From contig JACMZG010001908.1 of assembly GCA_018340805.1 (NCBI GenBank), positions 48,343,818-48,407,817 on the forward strand: 64,000 nucleotides of DNA, in the 5' to 3' direction. Within the stretch, counting starts at the first letter, position 1, and every line of letters starts with the position of its first letter. The translations under genes were made by a program, and so were the position numbers. Of this stretch, positions 10,110-23,534 are shown in pieces. The DNA is from Microvelia longipes (lineage: Eukaryota > Arthropoda > Insecta > Hemiptera > Veliidae). Under the pieces are notes generated by a model. That model was not told the DNA's origin. It saw nothing but the letters and a program-made list of their open reading frames with translations, and did not search any database.

Positions 10110-12204
10110 GGTTAGTCATGTTTCTAACAAACTCTAATTACTGTTAATTTATTGACAGTAAAGGTCTGTAAATAAACTTTTACATGTACTTTAGACAGAA
10201 AAATGATAGAGCAATAGATCGAAAATAGTTCGCTTCTAAATTAGATTGGGATAAAGAATTTATCCGGATCAGGGATAAAGGTGATATTTATTGAGTTTCA
10301 TGTGTCAGGTATGTGACTAAATGTTGCACTGGGTTTAAAAAGGAGGCAGAGTAAAAGAGCTTTAACAGAACATCTATCTCTGGTGTTGGAAGTACAGAAA
10401 CTCAATCCGGCACATGTGGTTAAAAAGTTTTATTTCATAAGCATTAGACTAATCATAGAAGATTTTTATTTTACATAGAGGTATATCCCTCCACTAAAGA
10501 ATAAACATTTATTCTTGTGCCGTGGAGGGCAGTATTTGCAGATAACATGAATGATATTTGGAAGATATTGACAATAAACGTCTTTTACTAAGTAAATTTA
10601 AGAATCGGTAAATTTAAGTAAGAAAGGAAAAGAAAGTTAATTTGAAAAGTAAACATTAAAACCTAATAAATCTAATTCTCATCATACCAGAGACCAAAGA
10701 AAAGAAAAAATCTGAATAATAAATTTCTTTTAAAATAAGAAGAGTATTTCAGTCGCCTTGGAAACTTCTGTCTATCTAAAATTTTCCTACAGGTCCGAAG
10801 AAAAGTTTTTAACATTAGTCTTAGGTTTGAAAACATGACATTAATATTAATGAACTTGTTTGGAATTTTTTGTCACTTTTATTTCTTCTCTAAGTAATAC
10901 AGTGTTGCAGCTTGTTGAGAAGGTGGATGCGATAGAATCCTGACATGTCTAAAGAGAACGCGGGCGTGGCATTCAAGCTGACCTTCATGAATATTGTATA
11001 CAGGATCGAGTGCGGATCCTGAAGCATTCAAAGGACCACGTACTTAAGAAAAAAGACAACTGCACAACTCCAACCTACATTATATATTTGACCCTATAAA
11101 AGCATTAGAAAGGTTAAAGGTCATCATGGGAAACAAAAAATTAAGGATAAATCATAGCTCTGTGTTCAATGTGCATTCGTAGTTTCAATATAACTTATGT
11201 CTGTAAAGGGTTTATCATCATCAAATACTCGAACACTAAAGTTGTTTTTCGACTGAAAATCTCTAAATGTAGTGAAATCTCGAAATACACAGTCCAACTC
11301 CTAATACTGATACTTTTAAATACTGTGGTCTCAAAATAGAATATATTATACCCTAGAATCAATTAAATCAAATAAAATAATAATTACATCAATAATAAAA
11401 TAATAAAAAATAAATCGATGTAGAAGATTTAATACAAGTAAAAAAATGTGTTTGATACAACGATATTAAAAAATCCAAAATGTTACAAATGGATTACAAC
11501 AAGAAATATTACAAACAACTGCCTTGTTTTTGAGGAGGAAAAAGGAATATAACAGATATAGAGACAAGCAAGGCAAGGCGGTGCTCTGGTGCAGCGGGAA
11601 TGTAATATAGCAATCTCTTTCGGAACAAATGAAAAACACTAATACTGGGCAACAGAAATAGTAATAAGATCTTTTCAAACAAGCCTAGCAACTACCTGAG
11701 GGAATACGCAATATATAAGAAGTCTGTTCACGTTTAGAAGACGAGTGACGTCACTCACCTAGAGATGTCTCACAGGGACATATCACACCTCCTTTACTTG
11801 TCATGATGTATCAAATGAAATGAGACTTACTTTAACTATTTTCTACAAGTGTTAAAATAATACTTAAGTAAGATGTTATCAAGTGCTGAAGTATAAATAA
11901 TAACATACTAGGGCATCTGGGGTGACCGCGTCAATTAATAGGATCACCATAAGAAGACCAAAATCCTTACACAGTGCAGGGCAAAAGTCTCTCTCTCTTT
12001 CTAATGCTTTATAATGGTTGATTAAACCATTAGTAAGCAAAAATATAAAACCAGGGGTACATTTTGTAATATTTTACGGCCTTATTTTACGTCAAGTCTT
12101 ATCTGCCTCACATATTGATGATGTAACTATTTGACTTGGCCAGTCCACAGTCCACGCTGAAGTATATAATAAATATGTGGTTCTGTTTTCACGCAATCAA
12201 TCGA
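10110..12204. other. Unassigned AT-rich stretch
   Basis: No supported gene or element. Short minus-strand open frames near 11466-11691 overlap each other and show no domain. Confidence 0.45.
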
Positions 12205-12800
12205 CAAGAGGATGGACTAGACCTCAATTGAATTGTCACGGGGATGGACTAGATCCCAATTGAATCGTCACGTGGATGGACTACATCCCAATTGAATCGT
12301 CACGGGGATGGACTAGATCCTAATTGAATCGTCACGTGGATGGACTAGATCCCAATTGAATCGTCACGTGGATGGACTAGATTCCAATTGAATCGTCACT
12401 GTGATGGACTAGATCCCAATTGAATCGTCACGTGGATGGACTAGATTCCAATTGAATCGTCACTGTGATGGACTAGATCCCCATTGAATCACGGGTATGG
12501 ACTAGATCCCAATTGAATCGTCACGGAAATGGGAAAAATTCCAGTAAAATCGTCACAAGGATGGAATAGATCCAAATTAAATCGTCACAGTAATGGACTA
12601 GATCCCAATTGAATCGTCACGGGAATGGACTAGATCCCAGTTGAATCGTCACTGGGATAGACTAGATCCCAATTGAATCGTCATGGGCATGGAATAGATC
12701 AAAATTAAATCGTCACAGTGATGAAGTAGATCCTAATTGAATCACGGGTATGGACTAGATCTCAATTGAATCTTCACGGGGATGGACGAGATCCCTTTTG
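12205..12800. repeat. 32-bp minisatellite, about 18 units
   Basis: Unit GATGGACTAGATCCCAATTG followed by AATCGTCACGGG, starting at 12211, 12243, 12275 and 12307. Some units are shortened (AATCACGGGTATGG). Divergence rises towards the right end. Confidence 0.95.
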
Positions 12801-13930
12801 AATGCTAAGTTCTTGTGGTATCACTTACCTGATTCGCAGAGTAGGCACAGTTTTTAAAAAAATCAGTTTAGTTAGGAAAAAGGTCTTTCATAATGTTTTT
12901 GGGAGCTAAATCAGGGTTAGTACGACCACTTTAAACCCGAAAAACGTAATATATACCCAAAAAGCTAAAAGTCGGTCGGTAAACTATAAATTCCAGGAAG
13001 GGTGTCGTTTGCGATATTTTTGTCCCAAGTTTCACTGCTATACAGAAAAGTTCAGTAATACAAAAGACACACGATGTTTAAAAAAACAAAGTGTGAGAGT
13101 AAAATTATAAAACATTTTTTTTCGGTTAATTTATTTTCCGACAACATTGAAATGGAATCAAATAAAACATTCCGTTTGAAATTTCAGAAGAAAATATTTA
13201 AATAATTTAATACTGGGCAATATTTCTTCAAATATGAAAAGTTCAAGGAGTTAATTAAACCTCAAAAATAAAATATAGAAAATATAAAGAAAATTATTTG
13301 TGCTTTTCGTATCCTTTCAACAGTTCCGCAATGCACCACTTTATGAAAATATATTAGCCAGACTATTCAAAACAATTTTTTCATTTAATTTCTTTTATGC
13401 TTTAAGATGATAGTTATGTATTAAAAATATAGATTTGATAGTGTTTCTACTCCGACAGAGGAAGCTAGAGATTTCAAAACATCTAAGAAAGTTAATAAAT
13501 GTTTGAAAAGAATGTTGTAAAATAAAGGACCAAGAGATTAAAAATAAAATAAATCAAGAATGGAAAAAATAGCATAGAAATCTAAGAATATTTAGAACAA
13601 AACATTTATGAAATTGTTTAAAATTCAAACATTGCAAACTAATTAACTTGCCTCATTACATGTCACTTTGATTTCTTTGTATAGTGTTTCTTTTGTAATT
13701 TTCCTATTTGTTTTATTCTGTGTCCTTTTCTAACCTTACAAATATCATTAAGAGTTGGATCCTCCTTTTTTATTATTATTATTATACAATTCATTGTAAC
13801 ATTTTCTTAGAAATTGGAATTAAAGGTTTACCTTTTTTGATTATTATTATTTTTTTTAAGTTACAATTCGGCTAAAGCCGTGGTTCTCTTATTGGAATTT
13901 GAGTTCAACCCTTTGCTTAACTTTAATTTC
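12801..13930. other. Unassigned AT-rich stretch
   Basis: No supported gene. At 12905-13020, GTACGACCACTTTAAA and GGTGTCG-type words recur near 52265-52330, suggesting a shared but unnamed repeat. Confidence 0.4.
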
Positions 13931-13931
13931 C

Positions 13932-14302
<371 letters not shown>

Positions 14303-14489
14303 AGACATTTTTGTGCGCTTTTTAACTATCGAACGCTTTTTCGGATCGAAATTATTTTTTTTATTTCAAGGAAAAGTTATACAAGTAGTATAGTTATATA
14401 AGTTTTGATGTACAAAATCAACCTTAAAATTATCAACAGTCAAGAACAAATGATTTTTTTTAGTTTATGTCAAAATAAATAGTGGTAGC

Positions 14490-14552
14490 ATGAGCGAGTC
14501 AGATTGGCCGAAGGAAATCATCCTTCGTTCGTTCCTACCTATGATTGATAGT

Positions 14553-14625
<73 letters not shown>

Positions 14626-14635
14626 TATATAATGA
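14490..14635. repeat. Short shared repeat leading into (TA)n
   Basis: ATGATTGATAG followed by GGATATATA at 14540 is preceded by CATCCTTCGTTCGTTCC. The same order (CTTCCTTCGGTTCGTC, ATGATTGATAG, TA tract) occurs at 25265-25370. The TA tract is therefore part of an interspersed repeat. Confidence 0.75.
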
Positions 14636-14639
14636 TAAG

Positions 14640-15551
14640 CGATAATATACATTCGTAACACTAAACCAGAAAATTGTTAAAATCTTAATCATATTACCAT
14701 TTATTAGAATACAAAAATGTTGACGAGAAAAAAGCTTTTTTTGATCAGTGGTAATCTTTATGATTCACATTAAATATGATAAGTGGTAATCTAAATATTT
14801 AATGTGGAATAAAAAGTAAAAAAAAATAGTCAGGTGTCGTACACTACTGACCCTAAACATCTAATGCAAGAACAAACTTCTTATCAACTTTAGTTCTGGG
14901 TATATTTAGCAGTTCTAACTATAAGTAGGGATGCCCCTTTTATTATTTAATTATACCAGTTTCGGTAAAACTCAGCTTTAGAGACATATTGTTTCCATTT
15001 TTAACGAATCTGTGTTTAATTGGTAAGGCTTAATTTGGTTTAAGCATATTGAAGCTTAGAATATAAAAAACATTATTTAGCAATTCGTAAACTTTTAATT
15101 ACAAAAAAACTCTAGTTTTATGAAAACAATAGTATTAAAACAGCAAAAAGAGGATAATAAAATAGACTCCCATTTCGATCCCAGTGGGAGTTCTATCCTT
15201 TTCAGAAACCATATCTTCTGAAAGCTTTAATTAAGCTTAAAAACTCGGAATTAGGCAACTTGTTAAGAATAAATTAGTTAATTTTTTTCTCCACAAAAAC
15301 AACCTCCACCATCTGATTTATATCACAATATAAACCTCATTACATTTCCCGAGCTGTATTTTTATCCAAAACAACTTAGAATCTCACAACAGTTGAAAAC
15401 TTCATTAAAATAATGGTTCTGATCTTCCCGCAATTGTGAAAGGAGTGTTAAACAATACCTGAGAGTGGTTTAAAAATATTTTAGAAACAAGTACTATTCT
15501 AGATATTGCAATGACCAGATAAAGTGTTCATTATATCGTTTTTAAAGATTA
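14640..15551. other. Unassigned AT-rich stretch
   Basis: No supported gene, RNA or element. Confidence 0.45.
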
Positions 15552-15704
15552 AGGCCCGTATTCAATGATATTTTCCTTACCTAAACTTAACATTTTCCTT
15601 AAGGGCCCTTTAAGGCTTCCTTAAGGAGACCTAATATTTTCCTAGCGGGCTCCTTAAGGAAAATTTTAGGTTTAGGTAAGGAAAATGTTTTTGAATACGG
15701 GCCT
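15552..15704. mobile_element. 153-bp MITE with ~50-bp terminal inverted repeats
   Basis: Ends AGGCCCGTATTCAA (left) and TTGAATACGGGCCT (right). The match continues inward through TTTTCCTTACCTAAAC on both sides with few mismatches. The interior has further palindromic CCTTAAGG words. Flanks (GATTA | element | AAAAC) show no clean target duplication, so the superfamily is undecided. Confidence 0.85.
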
Positions 15705-15714
15705 AAAACTAAAA

Positions 15715-15790
15715 AATTGGGAACGGGATGCCTCGGAACATTTACTTACCACTTCGGGTTCGCAATGCTTATCCTCACTACTTCAAATAA
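15715..15790. repeat. Possible Rep-A terminal fragment
   Basis: GGGATGCCTCGGAAC and GGGTTCGCAATGCTTATCCTC resemble the Rep-A end (GTACCTCGGAAC ... GGATTCGCTACGCTCATCCTC) seen at 44.1 kb. It diverges after that. Confidence 0.45.
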
Positions 15791-18339
15791 ATTATCGTCA
15801 TCTTTGGATTACGCTGTGTGCGTAACGGTTGCCACTACTACTTGAAGGGTTGCCGCAGGGGTTATCCCTGATGAGCCGCAAGGCTCTAATCGTGCATTAT
15901 TCTTATTAAATAAAAGAAGATTTTTTTTATTTATTTTATTTGATTTTGAGATAAGTTCAGGCACCTGGCATTTTATAGCTGATTTTCATGTTTTCAATGG
16001 TGCTGGAACCGAATCTGCGAGGGAAATTATTTGATTTAATTGTTTTACTAAATGCCACGTAAAGAACTATACATGGCCTTGACAGGGCCGCCTCACAGGT
16101 TAGCAGAGTGGGCCCGTGAGGTGAGGCCCAAATTCGCTAGATACATGGCAAATTGCCATGTTACAATAAATACTAAAACAAAAATAGCGAGGCGATGAAT
16201 ATTCGCTAAATACGTGGCAAAATGCCATTTAACAAGAAATAATAAAAACAACAAATAATACTAAACAATAATAATGTGGCCGAGGTGCGAAGCGTCTAGG
16301 CTGCGGTACTGTCTCGACACCGTATTTTACCTACCCTAATCATGGTCCGAGTTTAGTCATGGTCTGAGGATCGACTTTCGCCATGACGCTTATCCCATTA
16401 GCTAATTTTTTCCAAAGGAAATTCGCTAAAAATACAAGTAATCTGATTTATTTCCTACAACAAAATTCTTTAAAAACTATACTATTAATAATATTTTACA
16501 AAAAATGTTAAAATGTAAGGATATAAGATTATATTGGAAGATAAGAGAGGAGAGGAGCATATAAGAAGCGAGAGGAGCATAATAAGAAGCGAGTGGGAGT
16601 AAGAAGAGCTCTCCAGCTAATGCTTCTATATAACTAGATTGATAAATGACTTAACAATGTTAACTCCGGCAGAATAAGTTCATGTATAACATTACACCAG
16701 TGGAGTTTATCAACAAATTTTCATTTAATAGAATGTAAAGGAATCGCGTATATATTAAATATACAGTTAAAATAAATCTTCTATTTATACACTACCTAAT
16801 AGTTTATGTACTTAGAAATGAAATAAAAAAGGCTTCGCGGACCTGCGGGCCCAGGGCTCTTAATAGAATTTTTCCGCCTAAACAGAAAAAGTCCCTTGTG
16901 CATTGTTTCATTATTTTCTTCTTACGTGGAATTTTGCCGTAATAATAATATTAAAGCCCGTTTAGAGCCTTCCAGCTTATCAGGGATGACCTCTGGTGGA
17001 ATCACCTCAGGAGGTAGTTGCAACCGTTACGCTTAAAGTGTAATTTAATGATGGCGATAATTTGTTTAAACATAAATTTCATTAGGATAGTCCAATGCAG
17101 CTGAAGCCGTTCTCAATCGATTTAGCAAGTCATCTTCTATCTAACTTCATTCATTTTAAGCCATTCTTATAAATCTGTTATATGTCTAATATAACACGTT
17201 TTACTCTAATTCAAGTTTTAATTTTTTTTATGAGGTCAACTTCTTCATAAACAATAGGTTACGTAACCTCCTATGTTCGGAAAGTATTGGACATCTGTCT
17301 TTTTCGGTATGGTAAGAAAGGAATTTTCAGAGTAGCTCGGAAACTTCCTTACTTACTAGACCAACACAAACAAATGCCAAAATTCCATAACACCTTAATT
17401 TTCACCCTCCGTAAATTATTATTATTATTACTTTTATCGTTTTATTAATTACGATTGGTACTTTTTGTAATCAATATATTTTGTGTGTGTGTGAGAGATG
17501 AAATGAAGTTAAGAAAAGAATGTCTTACTACAGTTTAACAAGTTAAAATCTAATAAGTAAATTCTAATATAAAAGTAACTTATATTATAACTAATCTTTT
17601 GTACTCTGAAAGTATATACCTATATACGTATGGTACCAATACGTAGGCATATTATGGGATAGAGAGATGTAATAATTGTTATAAAAAAGAAACAAGAATA
17701 CAGATGTAGGAGATAAAATAAGAGAATAATAGGAAATAATTCTACTGCCACTTGTCTCACACTGTTTATAACAATAAAATACAGATTTCTATGTTTTATG
17801 AAACAAGAATAGTAATGAGAAATTTTTATACTTTAAGTATATGGAATAATAAAAGAGGGCTTTGGTCTCTTAGCCGCTTCGCCGCCACAAAGTTGCTGTC
17901 CTTTGTCAGTTTAGTCATATACTGGTTTATATAAATGGCATACAGCTACGATATATATTAATTTAAACGTGATTTATATTAATTTAATGCTGTTGATATA
18001 TAGGCTATATTGATGTCAATAATGCTATATTGATGTCTGATCGGGCTGAAACGTAAAACACATATACTACTATGAAAGTTAACACATGTTGGATGATAAA
18101 AGTTTAATTGGATTATTTTTCCATTATATATTTTTTTTTAAACTTAGGACATATGTTGGTACATCTCCGAAATCGAAATATCAATCTCAAATTGATCGAA
18201 ATATCAATAGGTGACGTCACAAAAGAAAATATTTTCCCGATAACAGAAGTGGATCTAAATGTTGATTTTCGAACTCTGTTTCAATTCTCTAGCATAAATA
18301 TAATAATTATTATATCTACAAGAGAGCTACAATAATAAC
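15791..18339. other. Unassigned stretch with a small local duplication
   Basis: ATTCGCTAGATACATGGCAA near 16133 is repeated in altered form near 16200 (ATTCGCTAAATACGTGGCAA). No supported gene. The open frames at 17752-17934 and 18108-18335 have no recognisable domain. Confidence 0.4.
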
Positions 18340-18505
18340 AGACACAGATTCATTCAGTAGACATACAACTTAGTGAAAACCACTCAGTAGGTCTTGGAAA
18401 AACCTTAAACTGATGATTCAAAGGAAATCCTGGTTTCAGAATTTTCGCAAACACAATACTTTTACAATATACCTACGGTATAAATGAGAAAAAGTAAAAT
18501 TAAAT
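18340..18505 (-). repeat. Rep-A end fragment
   Basis: Contains CAGACACAGATTCATTCAG, then GTGAAAACCACTCAG, and the Rep-A terminus GCAAACACAATACTTTTAC with ATATACCTACGGTATAAATG. Same orientation as the copy ending near 45345. Confidence 0.7.
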
Positions 18506-19099
18506 CCTTTTAGTACCAATTAGATCTTGGACAAGATGCGGACATCCATTACTACTAATTACAGCTGCAAAACAAGAAATAAAACAAAGGACCTATGGCT
18601 CGGCGCCAATATCGTCACGGGGCAAAGCAACCAACACCAACATTACAGTTTTTTCTAGCTTTCTTTAAGGTTTTCTTTTACATTAGTTTCAATTAACATA
18701 CAAATTAACAATTTAAAAGAGTCAAGAATAAACTGTATGATAAACGACTATATTAAATAAAGACATTACATCGGGCTTTTTTACACTTCGACTAGGTACA
18801 CGACACTTTTTATGGTACACGTTAAGCTATCATTACACAAAACTGCATAAATGAATCCATTCGTAAGAACTGAGTTTAAAATTTCAAATTCATCCAGGAT
18901 TGATATAAATGAGAAAAATGCAGCAAGAAATTGATCTTAAGAAAGGAGCAAGCGTTCAAAGGAAAATTAACCCGGCATGCAAACCTCTGCAATAGTATTA
19001 TCTAGTGCATTAAGCTGATACTGTGAAAACGGAACGATCAAGTCTTTCATCTTACGCTTTAAGTGAACTTCTAATGGTCGTATTGATTTCGGAACGGTT

Positions 19100-19405
19100 T
19101 TATTCGTATGAACTCCTTGGTTAATTTAAGTCCCAAGACAAGGGATATAGAAACTTGTTGGTTAATTTCAGACCCAAGACACGATATATAGGAACTTCTT
19201 GGTTAATTTCAGACCCCCCAAGATTATAGGAACCTTGGACAAGATATATAGAACTTGGTTAATTCAGACCAAGACAAGATATATGGAACTCCTTGGTTAA
19301 TTCAGACCAAGACAAGATATATAGGAACTTGTTGGTTAATTTTAGACCCAAGACAAGGTGTATGAACACCTTGGTTAATTTTAGACCCAAGATATAGAGG
19401 CACTC
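19100..19405. repeat. 41-bp degenerate minisatellite, about 7 units
   Basis: Units marked by TTGGTTAATT (19117, 19158, 19199 and onward) with AGACCCAAGACAAGATATAT between them. Several units are shortened. Confidence 0.85.
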
Positions 19406-19409
19406 CTTC

Positions 19410-20650
19410 TATTGAGGTTATAATATTGTTATAATATTGAGGTTAATTCTTATTGTTATGTTTAATATCTATGTTATGTTTAATATCTATGTTTTGTTTG
19501 TAATTTTTCTTTGTTAAAATAGAAATCTTTTAATAAATCTCTGTAAATCTTTTAAAAATTAACAATAATGTATCGCATTTTCATCTTTATATATATTGTT
19601 TAACGTCAGCAAATTTTTCCGAAGCTTACTTTCTCTAAATACCACGCCTATTTCTTCCTCTTCTGAAATTAAAAATATTCTTAATAGTTTAAAGTGTTTC
19701 GCGAGCTTTCCTGTGTCGGGAAAATCAGTTTCAAATATTATTAATAGATAGATAACGAATGCTTAGATAAATAAAAATCATTTTGAAAAAGATTATAATT
19801 TATGAAAAAGTATCTAAAAAATATCCCCTCGTGAATAAATCTCCTAAATTACATTTTAATAAATTTAAGACATATTAAGTGATAATATAAATTTAATTAT
19901 TATAAATATTTTAGCTAAACTCAAATAATTGTTAATCATATCCTTAACACGTGTCGCTCCAGGGTCTAGAAAATAAGCTTAAATAAAAAAAAAAATATTG
20001 CATGAAATATGAGTAGCAAGTTTATAATCTACCCAGAGAATCAAAATCATACTTTGTTCTAATTCAAACATACATTTCAAGAAAATGTAAAAAACACATT
20101 TTCCAAACTATGACCAAATGAAATTACCTCATTTAGCACCATAATGAAAGACCTAAAGCTTAATAAGAATAGGAGAAAGAAGGGGATAAAAACTCAGAGT
20201 ATAAAAGTAATTGGAGATAATTCGGCTGTGTTGAATTCACCCAAATTACTCTCTTCTTAGCAGAACCTTCATCTTAAAAGAGTTTCAAATTCCTTATTTA
20301 AAATTTAACAAGAAAATACAGCGATGAAAACTCAACATTTAGAAACTCATGAAATTACAGTTTTCTTTCGTCATAATAATTTGACTAAATGTGAAACTTA
20401 TGATTAAAGCAAACTTCAATAATAACTTATTCTTTCTACTTAAAGAGCAAATCATGTTTCATAAGCACATGTTTCATAAGCAAAAACCTGACAAGTCGCT
20501 TAAACTAAAATTTAACTGTTTCATATCATAAAAAATATGACATGAAATTATTTCATAAAATTAAAAAATAACGAACCACCAAATATAAAATGAAGCAGCT
20601 TTCAATACGCCAGACTTCAACATAAATCGAAGGGGACCTCAATTTTAACT
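19410..20650. other. Unassigned AT-rich stretch
   Basis: No supported gene, RNA or element. Confidence 0.45.
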
Positions 20651-20654
20651 TATA

Positions 20655-20698
20655 ATATTTTTTATATATATTATATATAATATATATATATATTATAT

Positions 20699-20771
<73 letters not shown>

Positions 20772-20828
20772 ATATATAATATATATATATATAATATATA
20801 TAATATATATATATATATTTATTATATT
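20655..20828. repeat. (TA)n tract
   Basis: TA repeat with slips. Confidence 0.95.
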
Positions 20829-20984
20829 TATATTAGAGATAGGACAGCACTTGCGACAAAGGAGTTGAGGTATTGTTGGAATAACAACTCTACTTTAAAC
20901 TAGTTGTAGAAATTATTCATAGCAAAAGAAATTTTATTTTTAGTATTATTTATTTTTGTCTCTATTCTCTAATTTTAATTTTTG

Positions 20985-21570
20985 ATTAGACATTCCATAG
21001 GACGGAATAAAAATGCTATTCATTTACTAACATTTCGCCTTTATTTAAGACAAGGCATATTACATATAAATATGCCTACTGAAGCATATTAAACATTGAT
21101 ATGCCTACTACAGACACATTAGATATGACTACTACAGCACATTTAACGTAGATATGCATTACTACAGCACATTAAACATATATATGCATACTACAGCACA
21201 TTAAACATAGATATGCCTACTTCAGCACATTAAATATAGATAAGCCTACTACAGCACATTCAAAATTAATATGCCTACTACAGACACATTTAAAATAAAT
21301 ATGCAAACTAAAGCAATATCAACATGAATATGCCTACAACAGCATATTAAACATGAGTATGCTACAAAATCATATTAAACATGAATATGCTACTAAAGCA
21401 CATTAGACATGAATATGCCTACTACAGTATATTTAAAATGAATATGCTTCTAAAGCATATTAAATATGAATATGCCTACTACACCATATTAAACATGGAT
21501 ACGCCTTGTGTTAAATAAAGGCGAAATGTTGGCAATGAAGTAAATTTAATTTGTATTCCCTCCAATCGAA
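20985..21570. repeat. Minisatellite inside an inverted repeat (PLE-type flank)
   Basis: The arms (about 20985-21057 and 21492-21570) share AACATTTCGCCTTTATTTAA in opposite orientation plus GGACATTC/GAATGTCC words. Between them lies a 29-30-bp minisatellite (ATATGCCTACTACAGCACATT) of about 15 units. On each arm GCCTT...AAGGC is followed at once by GAAA, the 3' half of a hammerhead core. The CTGANGA half is not present. Confidence 0.75.
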
Positions 21571-21574
21571 TGTC

Positions 21575-22665
21575 CAATGGAGAAATGAAAACATGTTTTC
21601 AGTATTTTTTCTTAACAGATTTCCAATTAATAATATAAAATAGTGGCACTGTTTCGAGGTATGAATAGTTTCTTCTTTGTAAGACATGAGTTTTGTACCA
21701 AGTTTCATCTGCTCTGTTTAAACTATACAGTTTTTAAACCAACATTTTAAAAAGAGTGTGATTTTCAGAATGAAAGAAGTTCAAGTCCAATTAAAAGTCT
21801 TTTACTTAGATCTTGATGTTAATTACACTAATTCATAATGCCAATTAATTGTAAACTTGCCACTAATTGCCTACTGGCGATATTAAATTATTTTTATTAA
21901 TTACTTTCTCTGCAATATTGGGTTTTAAATAATCAATGCTCAGAGGTAAAACTTTTTTTTGAGAGTGTACATACATATAATATATTATTATTAATTATTA
22001 TTATCATATTATATTAAAATTAACATATAATTTTACAAGTTAACGAAAAAAGTCATCGAACATAGAAAAGCAGTTGGTTCACTGTGCTAATTAATGACCA
22101 TATGGTTTACGTATAAACCGATAAAAAGCAACAAATAAAATACGCACTTTTTTGAAATGTAAGTGCTCAATATTTGTAACTAAATTTTTGAGCATACTGA
22201 TCATTTTTTTTAATGTAAACCCATGAAAATATAAAAATCATCAAGAGAAATTATTTAGGCTATCAGCTATTCATACTATATTTAATATAAAATATTGATA
22301 CATTTTTTAATAAAGAGAACATGTATTTTAAAACTTTTTTAATAAAAGGTACATACATATTCTAGACAGATTTAAATAATAAAAACTATTAGTAACTTAT
22401 AAATTACACGTCAATTATTAAACCTTCTGAGGATTTAGGTTCTTTGTGTTTCATGTTATCAAGATTAAAAAATTAAATATTAATTCATAAATTAAGTCTT
22501 ATTAATTAAAAATATATATTTTATTTATTTATTATATTCTTTTATTTAACTATTTTATTTTTTTGGTAATGAATGCAAAGAAGAAAGAAAGTATTATTAA
22601 TATTACTATTAATTCAAAAATATACATATTGATTAACAAAATAGTTATTGGACTTTTAAGAATTA
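21575..22665. other. Unassigned AT-rich stretch
   Basis: No supported gene, RNA or element. Confidence 0.45.
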
Positions 22666-22668
22666 AAA

Positions 22669-22823
22669 TTCTAGGTTAATCCTGTAGAAATTTTTTATTT
22701 AAATGTTTTTGGTTTTTGTTTACACTGAAGATGCCTGGCTTCGCCATGCGAAACGTCTGTAATTAATGTTAATTTAAATAAAAAATTTCTACAGGACTGA
22801 AGTCTTCATTAATTAACCTAGAA
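22669..22823 (+). ncRNA. Hammerhead-ribozyme-like motif in a hairpin
   Basis: CTGAAGA (22725-22731) is followed by a stem with arms GCCTGGC (22733-22739) and GCCATGC (22743-22749), six of seven pairs forming, and then by GAAA (22750-22753). That is the conserved arrangement of a hammerhead core. The motif sits between inverted arms 22669-22704 and 22772-22795 (TCCTGTAGAAATTTTTTATT and complement), with the outer CTAGGTTAA match resuming at 22813-22823. Helices I and III and the cleavage triplet are not assigned. Best interpretation: a Penelope-like element terminal region without its ORF. Confidence 0.6.
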
Positions 22824-23179
22824 TATACATATTGTTTTTAAATTTTATAAAGTTATATTTAATTTTTAAATTTGATAACAACAAACACAAAGAGCAAATA
22901 ATTCTCAAAGGATTATATGATTTACTTGAAATAAATAAATCACTAAAAGTTTATGCAAATCTCAATATTTTTTCATACATTTTGTTACGTATTTTATTTT
23001 GCAGGTTCTAATAACATAACTAGTGCAGCTAAAATTAAAAATAAAAAGTTGCTTAATAATTAAAATAAAATGCAGGTAAATAAAAGCCACAAGGGTAAGG
23101 TTGTGAATAAATAATTATTGCTGCAATATAATACACTGTCAGTGATGTATTTTTGCTTGGAGGTTATATTTAAGGTTAC

Positions 23180-23400
23180 AGGCATTTTTGTTTGAATTAT
23201 CGCGTACCTATTGCCATGGGGTTTTCTTCGTTTATGCCTTCTTCGCGGTGTTGAATCGAGGCCGGTTTGCTTCATAGCACCCAGCCTAGATGAGGCATCG
23301 CCGCCCATCCGACCACTGCCACTGAACCAAAGTCTCCTAAACACGCCTCCCATCTCTAGCCACCCCACCACCCCCGCCTCCCCTTGTCTTGTCAATCATA
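23180..23400. other. GC-rich island with opposed ORFs, unassigned
   Basis: About 220 bp much richer in G+C than either side. Both strands are open here: minus-strand 23395-23060 encodes a peptide with a basic RRRHKRRKPHGNRYAI stretch, and plus-strand 23211-23513 encodes a Pro/Ser/Leu-rich peptide. I recognise no domain. It could be a relic exon, a gene-edge island or a repeat core. Confidence 0.3.
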
Positions 23401-23534
23401 ACGACACTTATCACGTCCTCAATTTTCATCTTACACTGTCATCATTATTATCTTTTATTAGACCAATTTATCAATTTAACTTAAAAATTATATCATTGTA
23501 CAAAATTAAATAAATTAAAGAAACAAATTCGGTT

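Noticed and set aside
18020..18060. CTGAT ... GAAACG as a hammerhead core
   Set aside because: Only CTGAT is present, with no room for a stem before GAAA.
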